Below, one piece after another: positions 8,690 to 17,092 of a stretch of DNA of 64,000 bases. The translations under genes and the position numbers were made by a program. The first letter of the stretch is position 1; each line of letters opens with the position of its first letter. The notes under the pieces are model-generated. The model saw only the letters and a program-made list of their open reading frames with translations, had not been told where the DNA came from and ran no database searches. Source of the stretch: Bacillota bacterium (GTDB lineage Bacteria; Bacillota; Clostridia; Acetivibrionales; DSM-1351); NCBI GenBank assembly GCA_023426005.1, contig JAFABO010000030.1, positions 28,261 to 92,260 of the forward strand, in the 5' to 3' direction.

Positions 8690-9430
8690 TCAAAAATGCC
8701 TGTTACTGCCGGATTTTCCGAAATCCCGTTTTAGAACATTTGCCTTACAGGAATTAATACATTCGCCGCATTGAATACATTCATTATGGTTCCATTTATT
8801 ATTTTTTACCATACCTGCCACATCAAGTCCAATGGTACAGGAATCATTGCATTTGCGGCACCCTACACATTTGCTGTTATCTGATGAGATTTTCATCCGT
8901 GGAAGCTTAAGCAACTTTGATATCTGAATTCCGATATAATTCAGAATATACATGGGACAAAAATACCGGCACCACACCCGTTTTCCAAATACCATACAGA
9001 TAAGGATAATAGAACCCGTTATTATGTAATACAAAATCAGGCCATGCATACTGTCCAGCGTCACCTTGGTATCCTCCATGTGGTAAAATATTACCACATC
9101 CTTAAATCCGTATTGAATAATTGGCAGTAGAATCAAAATCAAAAATATGCTTCCAGTTATGAATTTTAGGTTCAAAGTCTTTGAATTCATAATCCTCGGC
9201 TTTTTCCCTTTATCAGGGAGATGATCCTGCAGTGCACCGAAAGGGCAAATATAGCCGCACCATGCGGCGCCAAAGAAAATCGCTGAAATGGTCATTAGCG
9301 CAAAAACAATGTGCATAACAGAAAAGGTATTTTCAAATCCAGCCTGAACAAGTAATACCGGCGAAAAATAATTTAGAGTGATGGGCAGTAAAAAAAATGT
9401 AATGAACGTGGTAATTTTTCTAAAATTCAT
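8690..9430 (-). CDS. NapH-like membrane polyferredoxin (4Fe-4S protein)
   Basis: The protein has about 246 residues and four predicted membrane helices. Two CX3CP motifs at helix ends (CGYICPFGAL and CRYFCPMYIL) are the hallmark of the NapH/CcoG/NosR family. The C-terminal cytoplasmic part holds two 4Fe-4S motifs (CVGCRKCNDSC and CIQCGECINSC). It should move electrons between the quinone or membrane pool and a soluble partner. No Nap, Nos or Rnf subunit is adjacent, so the acceptor is unknown. A longer reading frame starts at a TTG (9499) with no ribosome binding site; the ATG at 9430 has AAGGGAAG upstream and is preferred. A membrane LuxR-type regulator is divergent from it. Confidence 0.85.
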   Translation of the reverse strand: MNFRKITTFITFFLLPITLNYFSPVLLVQAGFENTFSVMHIVFALMTISAIFFGAAWCGYICPFGALQDHLPDKGKKPRIMNSKTLNLKFITGSIFLILILLPIIQYGFKDVVIFYHMEDTKVTLDSMHGLILYYIITGSIILICMVFGKRVWCRYFCPMYILNYIGIQISKLLKLPRMKISSDNSKCVGCRKCNDSCTIGLDVAGMVKNNKWNHNECIQCGECINSCKANVLKRDFGKSGSNRHF

Positions 9431-9514
9431 ATTGAAACTTCCCTTCAAATAAAATAGGTGCTCAATTGAAGTTAATAATAAATAAATGCTGTTGCGCAAT
9501 AAGTGGAACTCCCT

Positions 9515-9528
9515 ATTTTAGCTAAAAT
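9515..9528. promoter_or_regulatory. 14-bp perfect palindrome between divergent genes
   Basis: ATTTTAGCTAAAAT lies between the polyferredoxin gene and the LuxR-type regulator, upstream of both. It is a plausible operator, but AT-rich palindromes of this size also arise by chance. Confidence 0.3.
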
Positions 9529-9569
9529 ACATCAATGAGGAATATCCCCCATGTCACTTTTTAGCAATT

Positions 9570-9597
9570 TTGCTTGTATTTAAGGAAGTGGTATACT
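9570..9597 (+). promoter_or_regulatory. Promoter of the membrane LuxR-type regulator
   Basis: TTGCTT (9570-9575), a 16-base spacer and TATACT (9592-9597) with a TG one base upstream (extended -10) lie 38 bases before the ATG at 9635. GAAAGG precedes the start codon. Confidence 0.65.
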
Positions 9598-9634
9598 AAA
9601 ATTATCAGCAGATTACCAAACGAAAGGATCATAT

Positions 9635-10537
9635 ATGGACGATATAGCAATTTTGTTCTACGTTGTTTCACTTTTTGTTGGCACAGCCTCTATATCAGTT
9701 TCGATCTTCATCAACCGGAACTACAATAAGAGGGCTTTAGAGCTATTTATTGGACTTAATCTGTCTTTCTTTTTTATTCAAAATTCAATAGCCTTACTTG
9801 CACACGCAGCTCGCGTAGAAAATCCAGCGGCATTTATTCTTATCCTATCCAAAGTTTTTGATACTGCAGGTACTTCTTTAAGCAGTTTTTTTGGGATGCT
9901 TTTAATAAATTCTCTGCTTGGAAAAGAAATATCAAAAACAAAAAAATGGATAATTATGGCTGTTTCTGCTTCTCAATTTATCGCCATTGCAATCTGCAGT
10001 ATATTTGTTGTAATCTACCTGGAATATGCTGTAAAGACATCTGTCCTGCTTGTGATTATTTATGAAATACTCCTTACAGCAGTAAGCTATAAGCAGATAG
10101 GAAATAAGGATTTTAAAAGGGCAGTTAATATATTTACATTGATTTCAATAGTTTTTTTGCCTTTGTTTGTTTTTGAAGTCTTTCGAGCTTATATACCACT
10201 GCTAAAGGATGTAACTTCCCTTAAAATGCTGTCATTACCAGCTTTCTTTTTAGTAATCAATACATTTTCCCTTATTTTTGCAAATAAATATTTCAATTCG
10301 CCGGCATTTGCCGAAGATAACAGGTTAACAGAATTCTTTATAAAAAAGTATTCCATTACAGATAAAGAAGTAGAAGTGATTGAACTGCTGCTTAACGGGC
10401 TTACCTATAAACAGATTGCCGAAAAACTGTATATAGCTAATAAAACTGTGGACAACCACATACAGAACATATATAAAAAGCTTGAGATAACCAGTAAGAT
10501 TCAACTTTTTAATCTTGTTCGATCAAAAGAAAAATGA
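9635..10537 (+). CDS. Seven-helix membrane protein with C-terminal LuxR-type HTH
   Basis: This 300-residue protein has about seven hydrophobic segments in residues 1-225 (for example ILFYVVSLFVGTASISV and LPAFFLVINTFSLIFA). A LuxR/FixJ-type helix-turn-helix follows at residues about 235-298 (ITDKEVEVIELLLNGLTYKQ, then NKTVDNHIQNIYKKLEI). The DNA-binding domain would be tethered to the membrane, so it may sense a membrane-soluble signal or redox state directly. It is divergent from the NapH-like polyferredoxin, the likely target. Its 3' end converges with the next gene only 10 bases away. The helix count is by eye. Confidence 0.85.
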   Translation: MDDIAILFYVVSLFVGTASISVSIFINRNYNKRALELFIGLNLSFFFIQNSIALLAHAARVENPAAFILILSKVFDTAGTSLSSFFGMLLINSLLGKEISKTKKWIIMAVSASQFIAIAICSIFVVIYLEYAVKTSVLLVIIYEILLTAVSYKQIGNKDFKRAVNIFTLISIVFLPLFVFEVFRAYIPLLKDVTSLKMLSLPAFFLVINTFSLIFANKYFNSPAFAEDNRLTEFFIKKYSITDKEVEVIELLLNGLTYKQIAEKLYIANKTVDNHIQNIYKKLEITSKIQLFNLVRSKEK

Positions 10538-10547
10538 TATCTGTTTT

Positions 10548-12404
10548 TTATGAACAAGATAACACATTTATAATTGCGATTGTTCGCGATAGGGTGTCAA
10601 TTCTCAATAGATGCCACCATTGTCCAGAACCTTCTTTGGGACATTCTATCTGTAAGGTTTGATTTGTTCCATAAAATACAACACTAAGAAGTGCGTTGCT
10701 TTGAGACAAAATAGGGGTTTCGGAATAATTGTTAACCCATAAATCGTATATCCCTTCATGCCACTTTTTGATACAGATTTTCTCAGGCCCATACCCGCTT
10801 GTAATATCTCCCTGATATTGCACATCAGCAATATCACTGGAGTTAAAGCATACTTTATGTACTTCAGCAGACTGATTCGAACGATAATATAAGTATAAGT
10901 CTAAGTCGAGAGGTTCTTTATTCCAGAACAATGAAAAATGTGCTATATCGTTCAGGTTCAACTTAAAAATTCCGACACGCTGATATAATAGATCGAGGAC
11001 ACAGCTGGATAAAAGAGTGCTGTTTTTGCTTTCCGGCCGATAAAGAGGCATCAGCTCATATCTATCGGTTGGTAATGTATATAGTTTAGAAGTGAGGCTA
11101 GCTGTATTGATTTCTCCATAATCCACCAGGAACACTTTAGCATTGGGGCGGTTATGTGCATAATCAATAATTGCCTGGCTAAAGTTTATAGTAGAAGATC
11201 GTTTATATTGCTTGCATTCAATTACAGCAATGCTATCTGAAATATTACTTGCATCACCGCAGACAATAGTATAGTCAGGCTGTATTGCTGTTTTACGGCC
11301 TTTGCCTATGGGTTTCACGACAGCCCTTGTCCTTAATTCAGTCCAAAAATCAAAAGTTTTATTTCCCAATTTTACTGTTGCAAGACATGCTCCTGAGAAT
11401 GGAAACGATAAAACTCCATCTTTCAAATTAAAAGTCAAATTTTCATTCGGAAGACCTGTTATTATCTCGGTAAATACCCAGACAGAATAGACTTCATAAC
11501 GCCTTTTCCAGACCGGAAGTTTCAAAAAGCTCTTCCAGACAGATATCACATTCTCAGTATAATCGTCAACCGTTGAAAATTTCTCTAGGAATTCATCTAA
11601 TCTTTCATTTATATCATCTTTCATTTTGGGCGATAACTTAGTATAATTTTCCGCCAGATAATACAATTTATATAGTATACTGCCCAGACACAAATCTTCT
11701 TCCGGCATTAGCAGCTCATTGTAAAAATCATACGAAATCCCACCCTTGCTGTCATTTATAAATTCATACCACTCATTTCTTGATGCGGGAACAGATTCAT
11801 AATAACGGAATAACTCATTCCAAAATAGGAATGCTTTAGAAAGTGCTTCCTGAATAGGGGAATCTTCTATTGCAGAAGCAAAATTCAGTTTTATTGACGG
11901 CCATTCTTTCCGATTATTTGTGTATTTTTCATACCAGTTTAAAAAGGCTGCATCCATAATTGACTCTTCAACTAAGTCCTGTTGGATAGGAAGTCCCCAC
12001 AAAATCCTTATATTTTCCGGGGTAAGAAATAGTTTTTGTGTTTCCCGCATGACCTTAACAAGCTGCTCTCTCGCTTTTATAAAATGAGCCGCATTTATTC
12101 TTGCAGACTTAAAACGTTTTAAGTCAAATTCAAATTCTATATTTTCTGTACTGCTGTGAAACTTGTAACGTTCAAAAAAATTCAGAATGTCTGCATACAT
12201 AGAAACCAGCGGGGACATTACCTTAAAAAATGCCATCAAAAAATTTTCAGCCGGTATACCGTTTAGGCTTGAATCAAAATCATCTGAAGTGACAGAGAGT
12301 TCCTTCCTAAGATCATTTATAATGCTAACATCATAATATTTGTCAGAAAAACTTCCCATTCTTTTTATTTCCAGCCAAAGATCAATGGTATTATTCCTCT
12401 CCAA
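10548..12404 (-). CDS. Uncharacterised protein with PD-(D/E)XK-like nuclease core
   Basis: I do not recognise this 618-residue protein as a named family. No signal peptide or membrane helix is visible. Around residues 378-397 the pattern QPDYTIV, then SIAVIECKQYKRSS matches the D...(D/E)xK active site of restriction-endonuclease-like nucleases, followed by a strand-like FLVDYGE. The N-terminal 350 residues look helical and the C-terminal 120 look beta-rich with several Trp. Possible roles are a solitary restriction or defence nuclease, or a DNA-repair protein. No methylase, helicase or toxin partner is adjacent. It is a single gene convergent with the membrane regulator. The function is inference from one motif. 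Confidence 0.6.
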   Translation of the reverse strand: MERNNTIDLWLEIKRMGSFSDKYYDVSIINDLRKELSVTSDDFDSSLNGIPAENFLMAFFKVMSPLVSMYADILNFFERYKFHSSTENIEFEFDLKRFKSARINAAHFIKAREQLVKVMRETQKLFLTPENIRILWGLPIQQDLVEESIMDAAFLNWYEKYTNNRKEWPSIKLNFASAIEDSPIQEALSKAFLFWNELFRYYESVPASRNEWYEFINDSKGGISYDFYNELLMPEEDLCLGSILYKLYYLAENYTKLSPKMKDDINERLDEFLEKFSTVDDYTENVISVWKSFLKLPVWKRRYEVYSVWVFTEIITGLPNENLTFNLKDGVLSFPFSGACLATVKLGNKTFDFWTELRTRAVVKPIGKGRKTAIQPDYTIVCGDASNISDSIAVIECKQYKRSSTINFSQAIIDYAHNRPNAKVFLVDYGEINTASLTSKLYTLPTDRYELMPLYRPESKNSTLLSSCVLDLLYQRVGIFKLNLNDIAHFSLFWNKEPLDLDLYLYYRSNQSAEVHKVCFNSSDIADVQYQGDITSGYGPEKICIKKWHEGIYDLWVNNYSETPILSQSNALLSVVFYGTNQTLQIECPKEGSGQWWHLLRIDTLSRTIAIINVLSCS

Positions 12405-12501
12405 ATTAACCCCTCCTCACTTGTTAGAGAGTGATTATTTTTGTAAAATCAATTTAATCACTCTATTATAAAGCCATTTTACCCTAAACATAATATTATT
12501 G

Positions 12502-13266
12502 CTATTCGATTGGCTGGCCATCATCAAATAAAGACGGATTTTTCTTCAACAGCTCTATAACCCAGTCTGTCATGGGCTTCACTTCGACTACATACGAAAC
12601 GGCATCTCCGATTTTAACTTTCTTGGCAATCCCCATATGTATCATTGGAATAAGCAGCTTGTCATAATTTTTTGACACATCCCCGCGGGTCGAATGATGA
12701 CCATAAAAATCAATTTCACGGACCTCCCCATCTTTAAACATTAGTTTGATTTTCCTTGGTTGCGGGTTAATACGGTTAGGAATTTTCAACCATTCTTCAA
12801 TACTGTGAATAAATGTGTTGGTCTTAAGTGTGGCACCTAAAAATAATAATTGTGCTTCCTCATCGTATAGTCCGCCAAAGCAGCCGTTTCGCGGGCAAGG
12901 TGTATGAACCTCGCTGTCACGCAGGACATAGGCTTGTGCCGTACTCCCCATGGCTGTCACCGAATGGGTAGGATGCATTGAGCGAACAGCCCCTTCCCTT
13001 TTCATAAAAAGATTGGGCAGTATCCCAACGCAGGCTGCTTCTGTCCTGGGGTCATAAATGCCGTCTCGTAAATTTTTATCAGACCATGAATGAGTTGGAA
13101 ATAATAATAGCCCATCTTTCATGTATTCGATAAAAGCATCCAGAACAGTATCCCCTCCGCCTTCTACCACGCCAATCGCTTTCATGGAAGAATGAATGAG
13201 CAAAGTTCCATTTTTTTTAATTCCTGTTTGTTCAAGATCTTTAATTAAAGAGTTTTTAGTATGCAT
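12502..13266 (-). CDS. Aminoglycoside N3-acetyltransferase family protein
   Basis: This protein of about 254 residues belongs to the AAC(3)/YokD antibiotic acetyltransferase family. Typical motifs are LLIHSSMKAIGVVEGG near the N-terminus, LLFPTHSWS, SMHPTHSVTAMG and FLGATLKTNTFIHSIEEW. Members use acetyl-CoA to modify the 3-amino group of 2-deoxystreptamine aminoglycosides, but many chromosomal homologues have no proven resistance role. The frame could begin at 13326, but AAAGGA lies 6 bases before the ATG at 13266, which also gives the usual family N-terminus. It is a single gene with an extended -10 promoter, flanked by unrelated genes and not visibly mobile. Confidence 0.85.
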   Translation of the reverse strand: MHTKNSLIKDLEQTGIKKNGTLLIHSSMKAIGVVEGGGDTVLDAFIEYMKDGLLLFPTHSWSDKNLRDGIYDPRTEAACVGILPNLFMKREGAVRSMHPTHSVTAMGSTAQAYVLRDSEVHTPCPRNGCFGGLYDEEAQLLFLGATLKTNTFIHSIEEWLKIPNRINPQPRKIKLMFKDGEVREIDFYGHHSTRGDVSKNYDKLLIPMIHMGIAKKVKIGDAVSYVVEVKPMTDWVIELLKKNPSLFDDGQPIE

Positions 13267-13358
13267 ATGCAGTCCTTTCTCCTTCCGGAATGTCTTCAAT
13301 AAAAAAGCCCTTATCCACAGAGCCAACCATTTTTTGTATATATTCGCGTTTGATTTTT

Positions 13359-13367
13359 ATTATATCA
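13359..13367 (-). promoter_or_regulatory. Extended -10 promoter of the acetyltransferase gene
   Basis: On the reverse strand TGATATAAT gives an extended -10 with a perfect TATAAT. No good -35 is present. It lies about 95 bases upstream of the preferred start. Confidence 0.45.
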
Positions 13368-13392
13368 CTTTTATAAAAATATTCATATGACC

Positions 13393-13435
13393 AGCCAACC
13401 GCATGATCATGTCATAGCAGATCATGCGGTTGGCT
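13393..13435. terminator. 16-bp perfect inverted repeat, probable terminator of the GH2 operon
   Basis: AGCCAACCGCATGATC (13393-13408) and its exact complement (13420-13435) flank an 11-base loop. It lies 25 bases past the GH2 stop codon and upstream of the acetyltransferase promoter, so it should end or stabilise the GH2 transcript. No T-run follows directly; the nearest T-rich stretch on the reverse strand begins about 12 bases further on. Confidence 0.55.
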
Positions 13436-13459
13436 CACAACCACGTTGGCCGGCTTCTT

Positions 13460-15250
13460 TTATATGTGATATCCATCATTTATCTCTTTAATTTTTTCAA
13501 GTTTAAATTTTGGAGTATGTTTTTCTGTCAGAAGTCCGTTTTTCTCCTGTTGAACATCAGCAAACTGTGTATAACAAAATCCGGAAATCAGATCAGAAGC
13601 ATATATGTTTTGAATAAGCCTCCGGTAGGTTTCAAGAAAGTCCTCTTCACTGCCGGCATTAGTATATCCCCAGCCATTTTCGCCGGCTTCCAGAAGGTCC
13701 TCTTCGCGGTTTTTGGCCGAGCTCCAGCTCTTCTCCCCACATCCGCAGGAAACACCTCCAAATTCTGATATTACAATAGGCTGACCATTATATTTATATC
13801 CTTTTGCATATGGCAGACGCTCCATAATAGAACCGCCAAGAATACCATCCAGGTGTTTGAGACTATCCGCAAAATTTATCTGCATAGCATTATTTTCATC
13901 ATTACCGTGCCTGTAAGTGTGAATTGTGCACAAATCACCGCCTGTCTGCTCCCAACCGTCATTTGTAACAACGAGGCGTGTATTATCAAGGCTGTATGCA
14001 AGATTGTAAAGGCATAAGGAAAACGCCTGCTGCATTTTGTTGTTGTATATATCAGGAACACCCCAGCTTTCATTCAGCATATCCCAAACTACAATAGAAG
14101 GATGGTTATAGTCTCTTAAAATAATATTGCTCCACCCTTTAATAAATCTGTCGACAGCATCGCGAGAGTAGCTTATAAAGCTAGGCACACTGCCCCATAC
14201 CAGATAGCCCAGTTTATCAGCCCAATATAAAAAGACAGGGTCTTCAGCTTTTTCATGCTTACGGCAGCCATTGAATCCCATGGACTTACTGAGTAGGATA
14301 TCCTGCTTATAAACGTCCTCATCGGGTGCAGTAAGAAGTCCGTTTTCCCAATATCCCTGGTCAAGCACTAATTTATGATAATATGGCATATTATTAAGAT
14401 ATAATTTTCCGTTTTCAATAGATATTTTTCTCATTCCAAAATATGTATTAACTTTGTCGGCAGGTTTACCATCAACTAAAAGCACAGCCTCAACATCAAA
14501 AAGGTTAGGATGCTCAGGACTCCAGCAAAGGCCTCCTAAATAAGAGGGCCCGTTTATTACCTTATTTGCAAAAATATCAACGGTGACCTTGCCTTCTTTT
14601 TGTAAAATTTCCATTACACCATTAAAGAAGGTTTTATCACCAAGTGTTGCTTTAAAACTGCAGGTACATGGAAATGCTGTGCAGTCAGACAATTTATAGC
14701 TTATCTCAACTGTTCCCGCATCAATATCCGGCGTGAACAGAATCCTTTCCCAACGGGACGTGGGAACTGGCTCTATCCACACAGATTGCCATATTCCAGT
14801 CGAGGGTGTATACCAAATAAATACCGGCTCACCGTTCCAATATTGTTTACCCCTAGGGATTGTTTCATCATTGTGAGGATCAACAACCTTTACCACCAAC
14901 TCCTCTTCATTCCAATTCAAAAATTCAGTTACATCAATGGTGAAAGGCGTATGCCCTCCTTCGTGTGTGCAAACCATATTTCCGTTAATATATACAGCGC
15001 TTTTATAGTCAACCGCACCAAAATGAAGAAGAATGTTCTGGTCCCTCCAGCTATCAGGCGCTGAAAAAAACTTGCGGTATATTACGTTATCCTGATCCGT
15101 CTTAATGTTAATTCCACTCAAAGCGCACTGATAAACAAAAGGCACTTCAATTTCCTTATTTATTACTCCGTCAAAACCAAATTCCCATTTTCCATTGAGT
15201 GACATCCAATTTTCTCTCTGGAAATCCGGCCTTGGATACTCGTTTCTCAA
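13460..15250 (-). CDS. Glycoside hydrolase family 2 (beta-galactosidase/beta-glucuronidase-like)
   Basis: This 596-residue intracellular glycosidase lacks a signal peptide. The N-terminal sugar-binding domain begins RPDFQRENWMSLNGKWEFGF, typical of GH2. An immunoglobulin-like domain and a TIM barrel follow. The acid/base Glu is in VWDMLNESWG and the nucleophile Glu in PIVISEFGG. At 596 residues it matches the compact beta-glucuronidase/beta-mannosidase-like members rather than LacZ (about 1000). The start codon is TTG at 15250, supported by GGAGG seven bases upstream. It is the last gene of an operon with two sugar permeases and a binding protein, so it probably hydrolyses the imported oligosaccharide. 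The exact linkage is not predictable here. Confidence 0.9.
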   Translation of the reverse strand: MRNEYPRPDFQRENWMSLNGKWEFGFDGVINKEIEVPFVYQCALSGINIKTDQDNVIYRKFFSAPDSWRDQNILLHFGAVDYKSAVYINGNMVCTHEGGHTPFTIDVTEFLNWNEEELVVKVVDPHNDETIPRGKQYWNGEPVFIWYTPSTGIWQSVWIEPVPTSRWERILFTPDIDAGTVEISYKLSDCTAFPCTCSFKATLGDKTFFNGVMEILQKEGKVTVDIFANKVINGPSYLGGLCWSPEHPNLFDVEAVLLVDGKPADKVNTYFGMRKISIENGKLYLNNMPYYHKLVLDQGYWENGLLTAPDEDVYKQDILLSKSMGFNGCRKHEKAEDPVFLYWADKLGYLVWGSVPSFISYSRDAVDRFIKGWSNIILRDYNHPSIVVWDMLNESWGVPDIYNNKMQQAFSLCLYNLAYSLDNTRLVVTNDGWEQTGGDLCTIHTYRHGNDENNAMQINFADSLKHLDGILGGSIMERLPYAKGYKYNGQPIVISEFGGVSCGCGEKSWSSAKNREEDLLEAGENGWGYTNAGSEEDFLETYRRLIQNIYASDLISGFCYTQFADVQQEKNGLLTEKHTPKFKLEKIKEINDGYHI

Positions 15251-15264
15251 AGTTATCCCTCCAT

Positions 15265-16095
15265 TTACTTAATACCTGATTGTGTAAAACCTTTTACAAT
15301 ATATTTGTTTATAAAAATGAATACTAATGTTACCGGTAAAACTGCTACGACTGTTGCTGCCATCATAAGGCCGGGATTTATATAGTTTTCGCCTAGTATC
15401 AGTGATGCAATACCGAGAGTGATAGTCTGTGATTGTGTGCGATTGATGACTAGAGACGGCCAGAAATAATCGTTATATAGACCTAAAAACGTTATAAAGC
15501 CCTGTGTTAAAATAATAGGCCTTACAGAAGGAAGAATAACTTTCCATAATGTTTGTATTAGAGATGCTCCGTCAATGTAAGCAGATTCTTCAAGCTCCTT
15601 AGGAAATGCCAGCATAAAGTTATAAACCAGGTATACCATCATAACGCCTGCACCGGATGGAAGAATTAACGGTGCAAATGAATTGAGCAAGCCAACCTGC
15701 TTAAATATATAGAAGCTTGGAAAATACGTTACTATCTCAGGAATAGCCAGGGCCCATATTATGGCAATTATAAAAGCCCTTCTATTGGGTACATTCAGCC
15801 TTGCCAGTGCATATGCGGCTAAAGTGCTGACTATTACACGCAGGAGTGTTCCTATAACAGTCACAATAGCAGTGTTTATTATCCACTTACCAACAGGCGA
15901 AGAAGATGTATTTGCAAATAATTCCTTATAATTATCCAAAGTCCACTTGTTTGGAAGCAGCGAAGATGAGCCAAGCGCATCAGGTAATTCTTTGAAGCTG
16001 GTAAATATCATAAACATAAAAGGCAGAATGAAAAAGTAAGCTATTACAAACGCTATTATAAGTAGAGTTACCGTTTTTAGTTTTTTTCTGTTCAT
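15265..16095 (-). CDS. Carbohydrate ABC transporter permease (MalG type)
   Basis: This 276-residue inner-membrane permease has six predicted helices. The EAA loop that contacts the ATPase reads ELEESAYIDGASLIQTLWKV, and the family's C-terminal end is KYIVKGFTQSGIK. It pairs with the MalF-type permease whose gene ends two bases upstream. No ATP-binding subunit is in this operon; these clostridial systems commonly share an MsiK-like ATPase encoded elsewhere. Confidence 0.93.
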   Translation of the reverse strand: MNRKKLKTVTLLIIAFVIAYFFILPFMFMIFTSFKELPDALGSSSLLPNKWTLDNYKELFANTSSSPVGKWIINTAIVTVIGTLLRVIVSTLAAYALARLNVPNRRAFIIAIIWALAIPEIVTYFPSFYIFKQVGLLNSFAPLILPSGAGVMMVYLVYNFMLAFPKELEESAYIDGASLIQTLWKVILPSVRPIILTQGFITFLGLYNDYFWPSLVINRTQSQTITLGIASLILGENYINPGLMMAATVVAVLPVTLVFIFINKYIVKGFTQSGIK

Positions 16096-16097
16096 AA

Positions 16098-17003
16098 TTA
16101 TACCCTGCCTCCGTTTAAGTCATCCTTTGCTCTGGTCAGGAAATATTGTGAAATGGAGCATGCCACAATGATAATGCCAAGCAATATAGTCATTGCACTT
16201 CCAATTCCCAGATTGTTTTTAAATATGATACTGTCATTGATAACCATAATAACCGGTTTTGTGAATTCACCCGGACCTCCGTTTGTCATAAGACGAGGTT
16301 GTCCAAAAATATTAAATGATGCAATAATTGTTGTCATTAATACAAAATAAAAAACATCTCTGATTCCCGGAAATGTTATGTAAATAAATTTCCTCCAGAA
16401 ACCTGCACCATCAAGATCTGCCGCTTCATTTACACTTATATCAATTTCATTCAAAGCGTTGACAAAGAGCATCATATTGTAGCCTACAGTCCACCACAGA
16501 GTCGCAACAGTTATTGATATCCAGACAAAATCTTTTGATTCAAGCCATGGTATAGGATTGGATATAATCGACAAATTAATAAGCATATTGTTTATATATC
16601 CGCCATTTCCTCTTAAAAGCCATATGAAAATAGCTGCAACCGCTGAAACAGACACTGAAAATGATGCAAAATAAACTGTGCGGAATAGTGCTTTAAATCG
16701 GTCGGGAATGCGGTCAACAAGCATTGCCAGGCCTAAGCTGAAAATTACAAGAGGAGGAGTGGAGAATAGTACAAATATGCAGGTATTCTTTAGCCCGTTG
16801 AAGAATGATCTATTGTACATAGAGTCGGAAAACAAAATTTTTGTATAATTTTCTAATCCTATATATCCCTGATCTCCGGTAATAAGCGAATATTTATGAA
16901 GACTCATGTATCCGCCGAATATTAAAGGAACCAGCCAGAATAATACGAAGAAAATTATAAATGGTAATAAAAATAACGTAGAAACAAATTTACTTGTCTT
17001 CAT
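16098..17003 (-). CDS. Carbohydrate ABC transporter permease (MalF type)
   Basis: This permease of about 301 residues has six predicted helices. The first follows the charged start (FLLPFIIFFVLFWLVPLIFG). The EAA loop reads VNEAADLDGAGFWRKFIYIT. It forms the translocation channel with the downstream MalG-type partner. A GTG at 17012 is in frame, but AGAAGG directly abuts it; the ATG at 17003 has correct spacing and is preferred. A GC-rich hairpin separates it from the binding-protein gene. Confidence 0.92.
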   Translation of the reverse strand: MKTSKFVSTLFLLPFIIFFVLFWLVPLIFGGYMSLHKYSLITGDQGYIGLENYTKILFSDSMYNRSFFNGLKNTCIFVLFSTPPLVIFSLGLAMLVDRIPDRFKALFRTVYFASFSVSVSAVAAIFIWLLRGNGGYINNMLINLSIISNPIPWLESKDFVWISITVATLWWTVGYNMMLFVNALNEIDISVNEAADLDGAGFWRKFIYITFPGIRDVFYFVLMTTIIASFNIFGQPRLMTNGGPGEFTKPVIMVINDSIIFKNNLGIGSAMTILLGIIIVACSISQYFLTRAKDDLNGGRV

Positions 17004-17041
17004 TTTATTCACCCTTCTATATGAGATGGATATTTATTCAC

Positions 17042-17070
17042 AGCGGGGGAGCAAATGCTCCCCACACCGC
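17042..17070 (-). promoter_or_regulatory. Intercistronic hairpin between binding protein and permease
   Basis: GGGGAGC (17046-17052) and GCTCCCC (17057-17063) form a perfect 7-bp stem with a 4-base loop, and GCGG/CCGC outside can lengthen it. There is no T-run. Such hairpins after the binding-protein gene typically protect its mRNA or reduce read-through, giving more binding protein than permease. Confidence 0.6.
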
Positions 17071-17092
17071 TAAAATGATATCCTTTGTTAGG

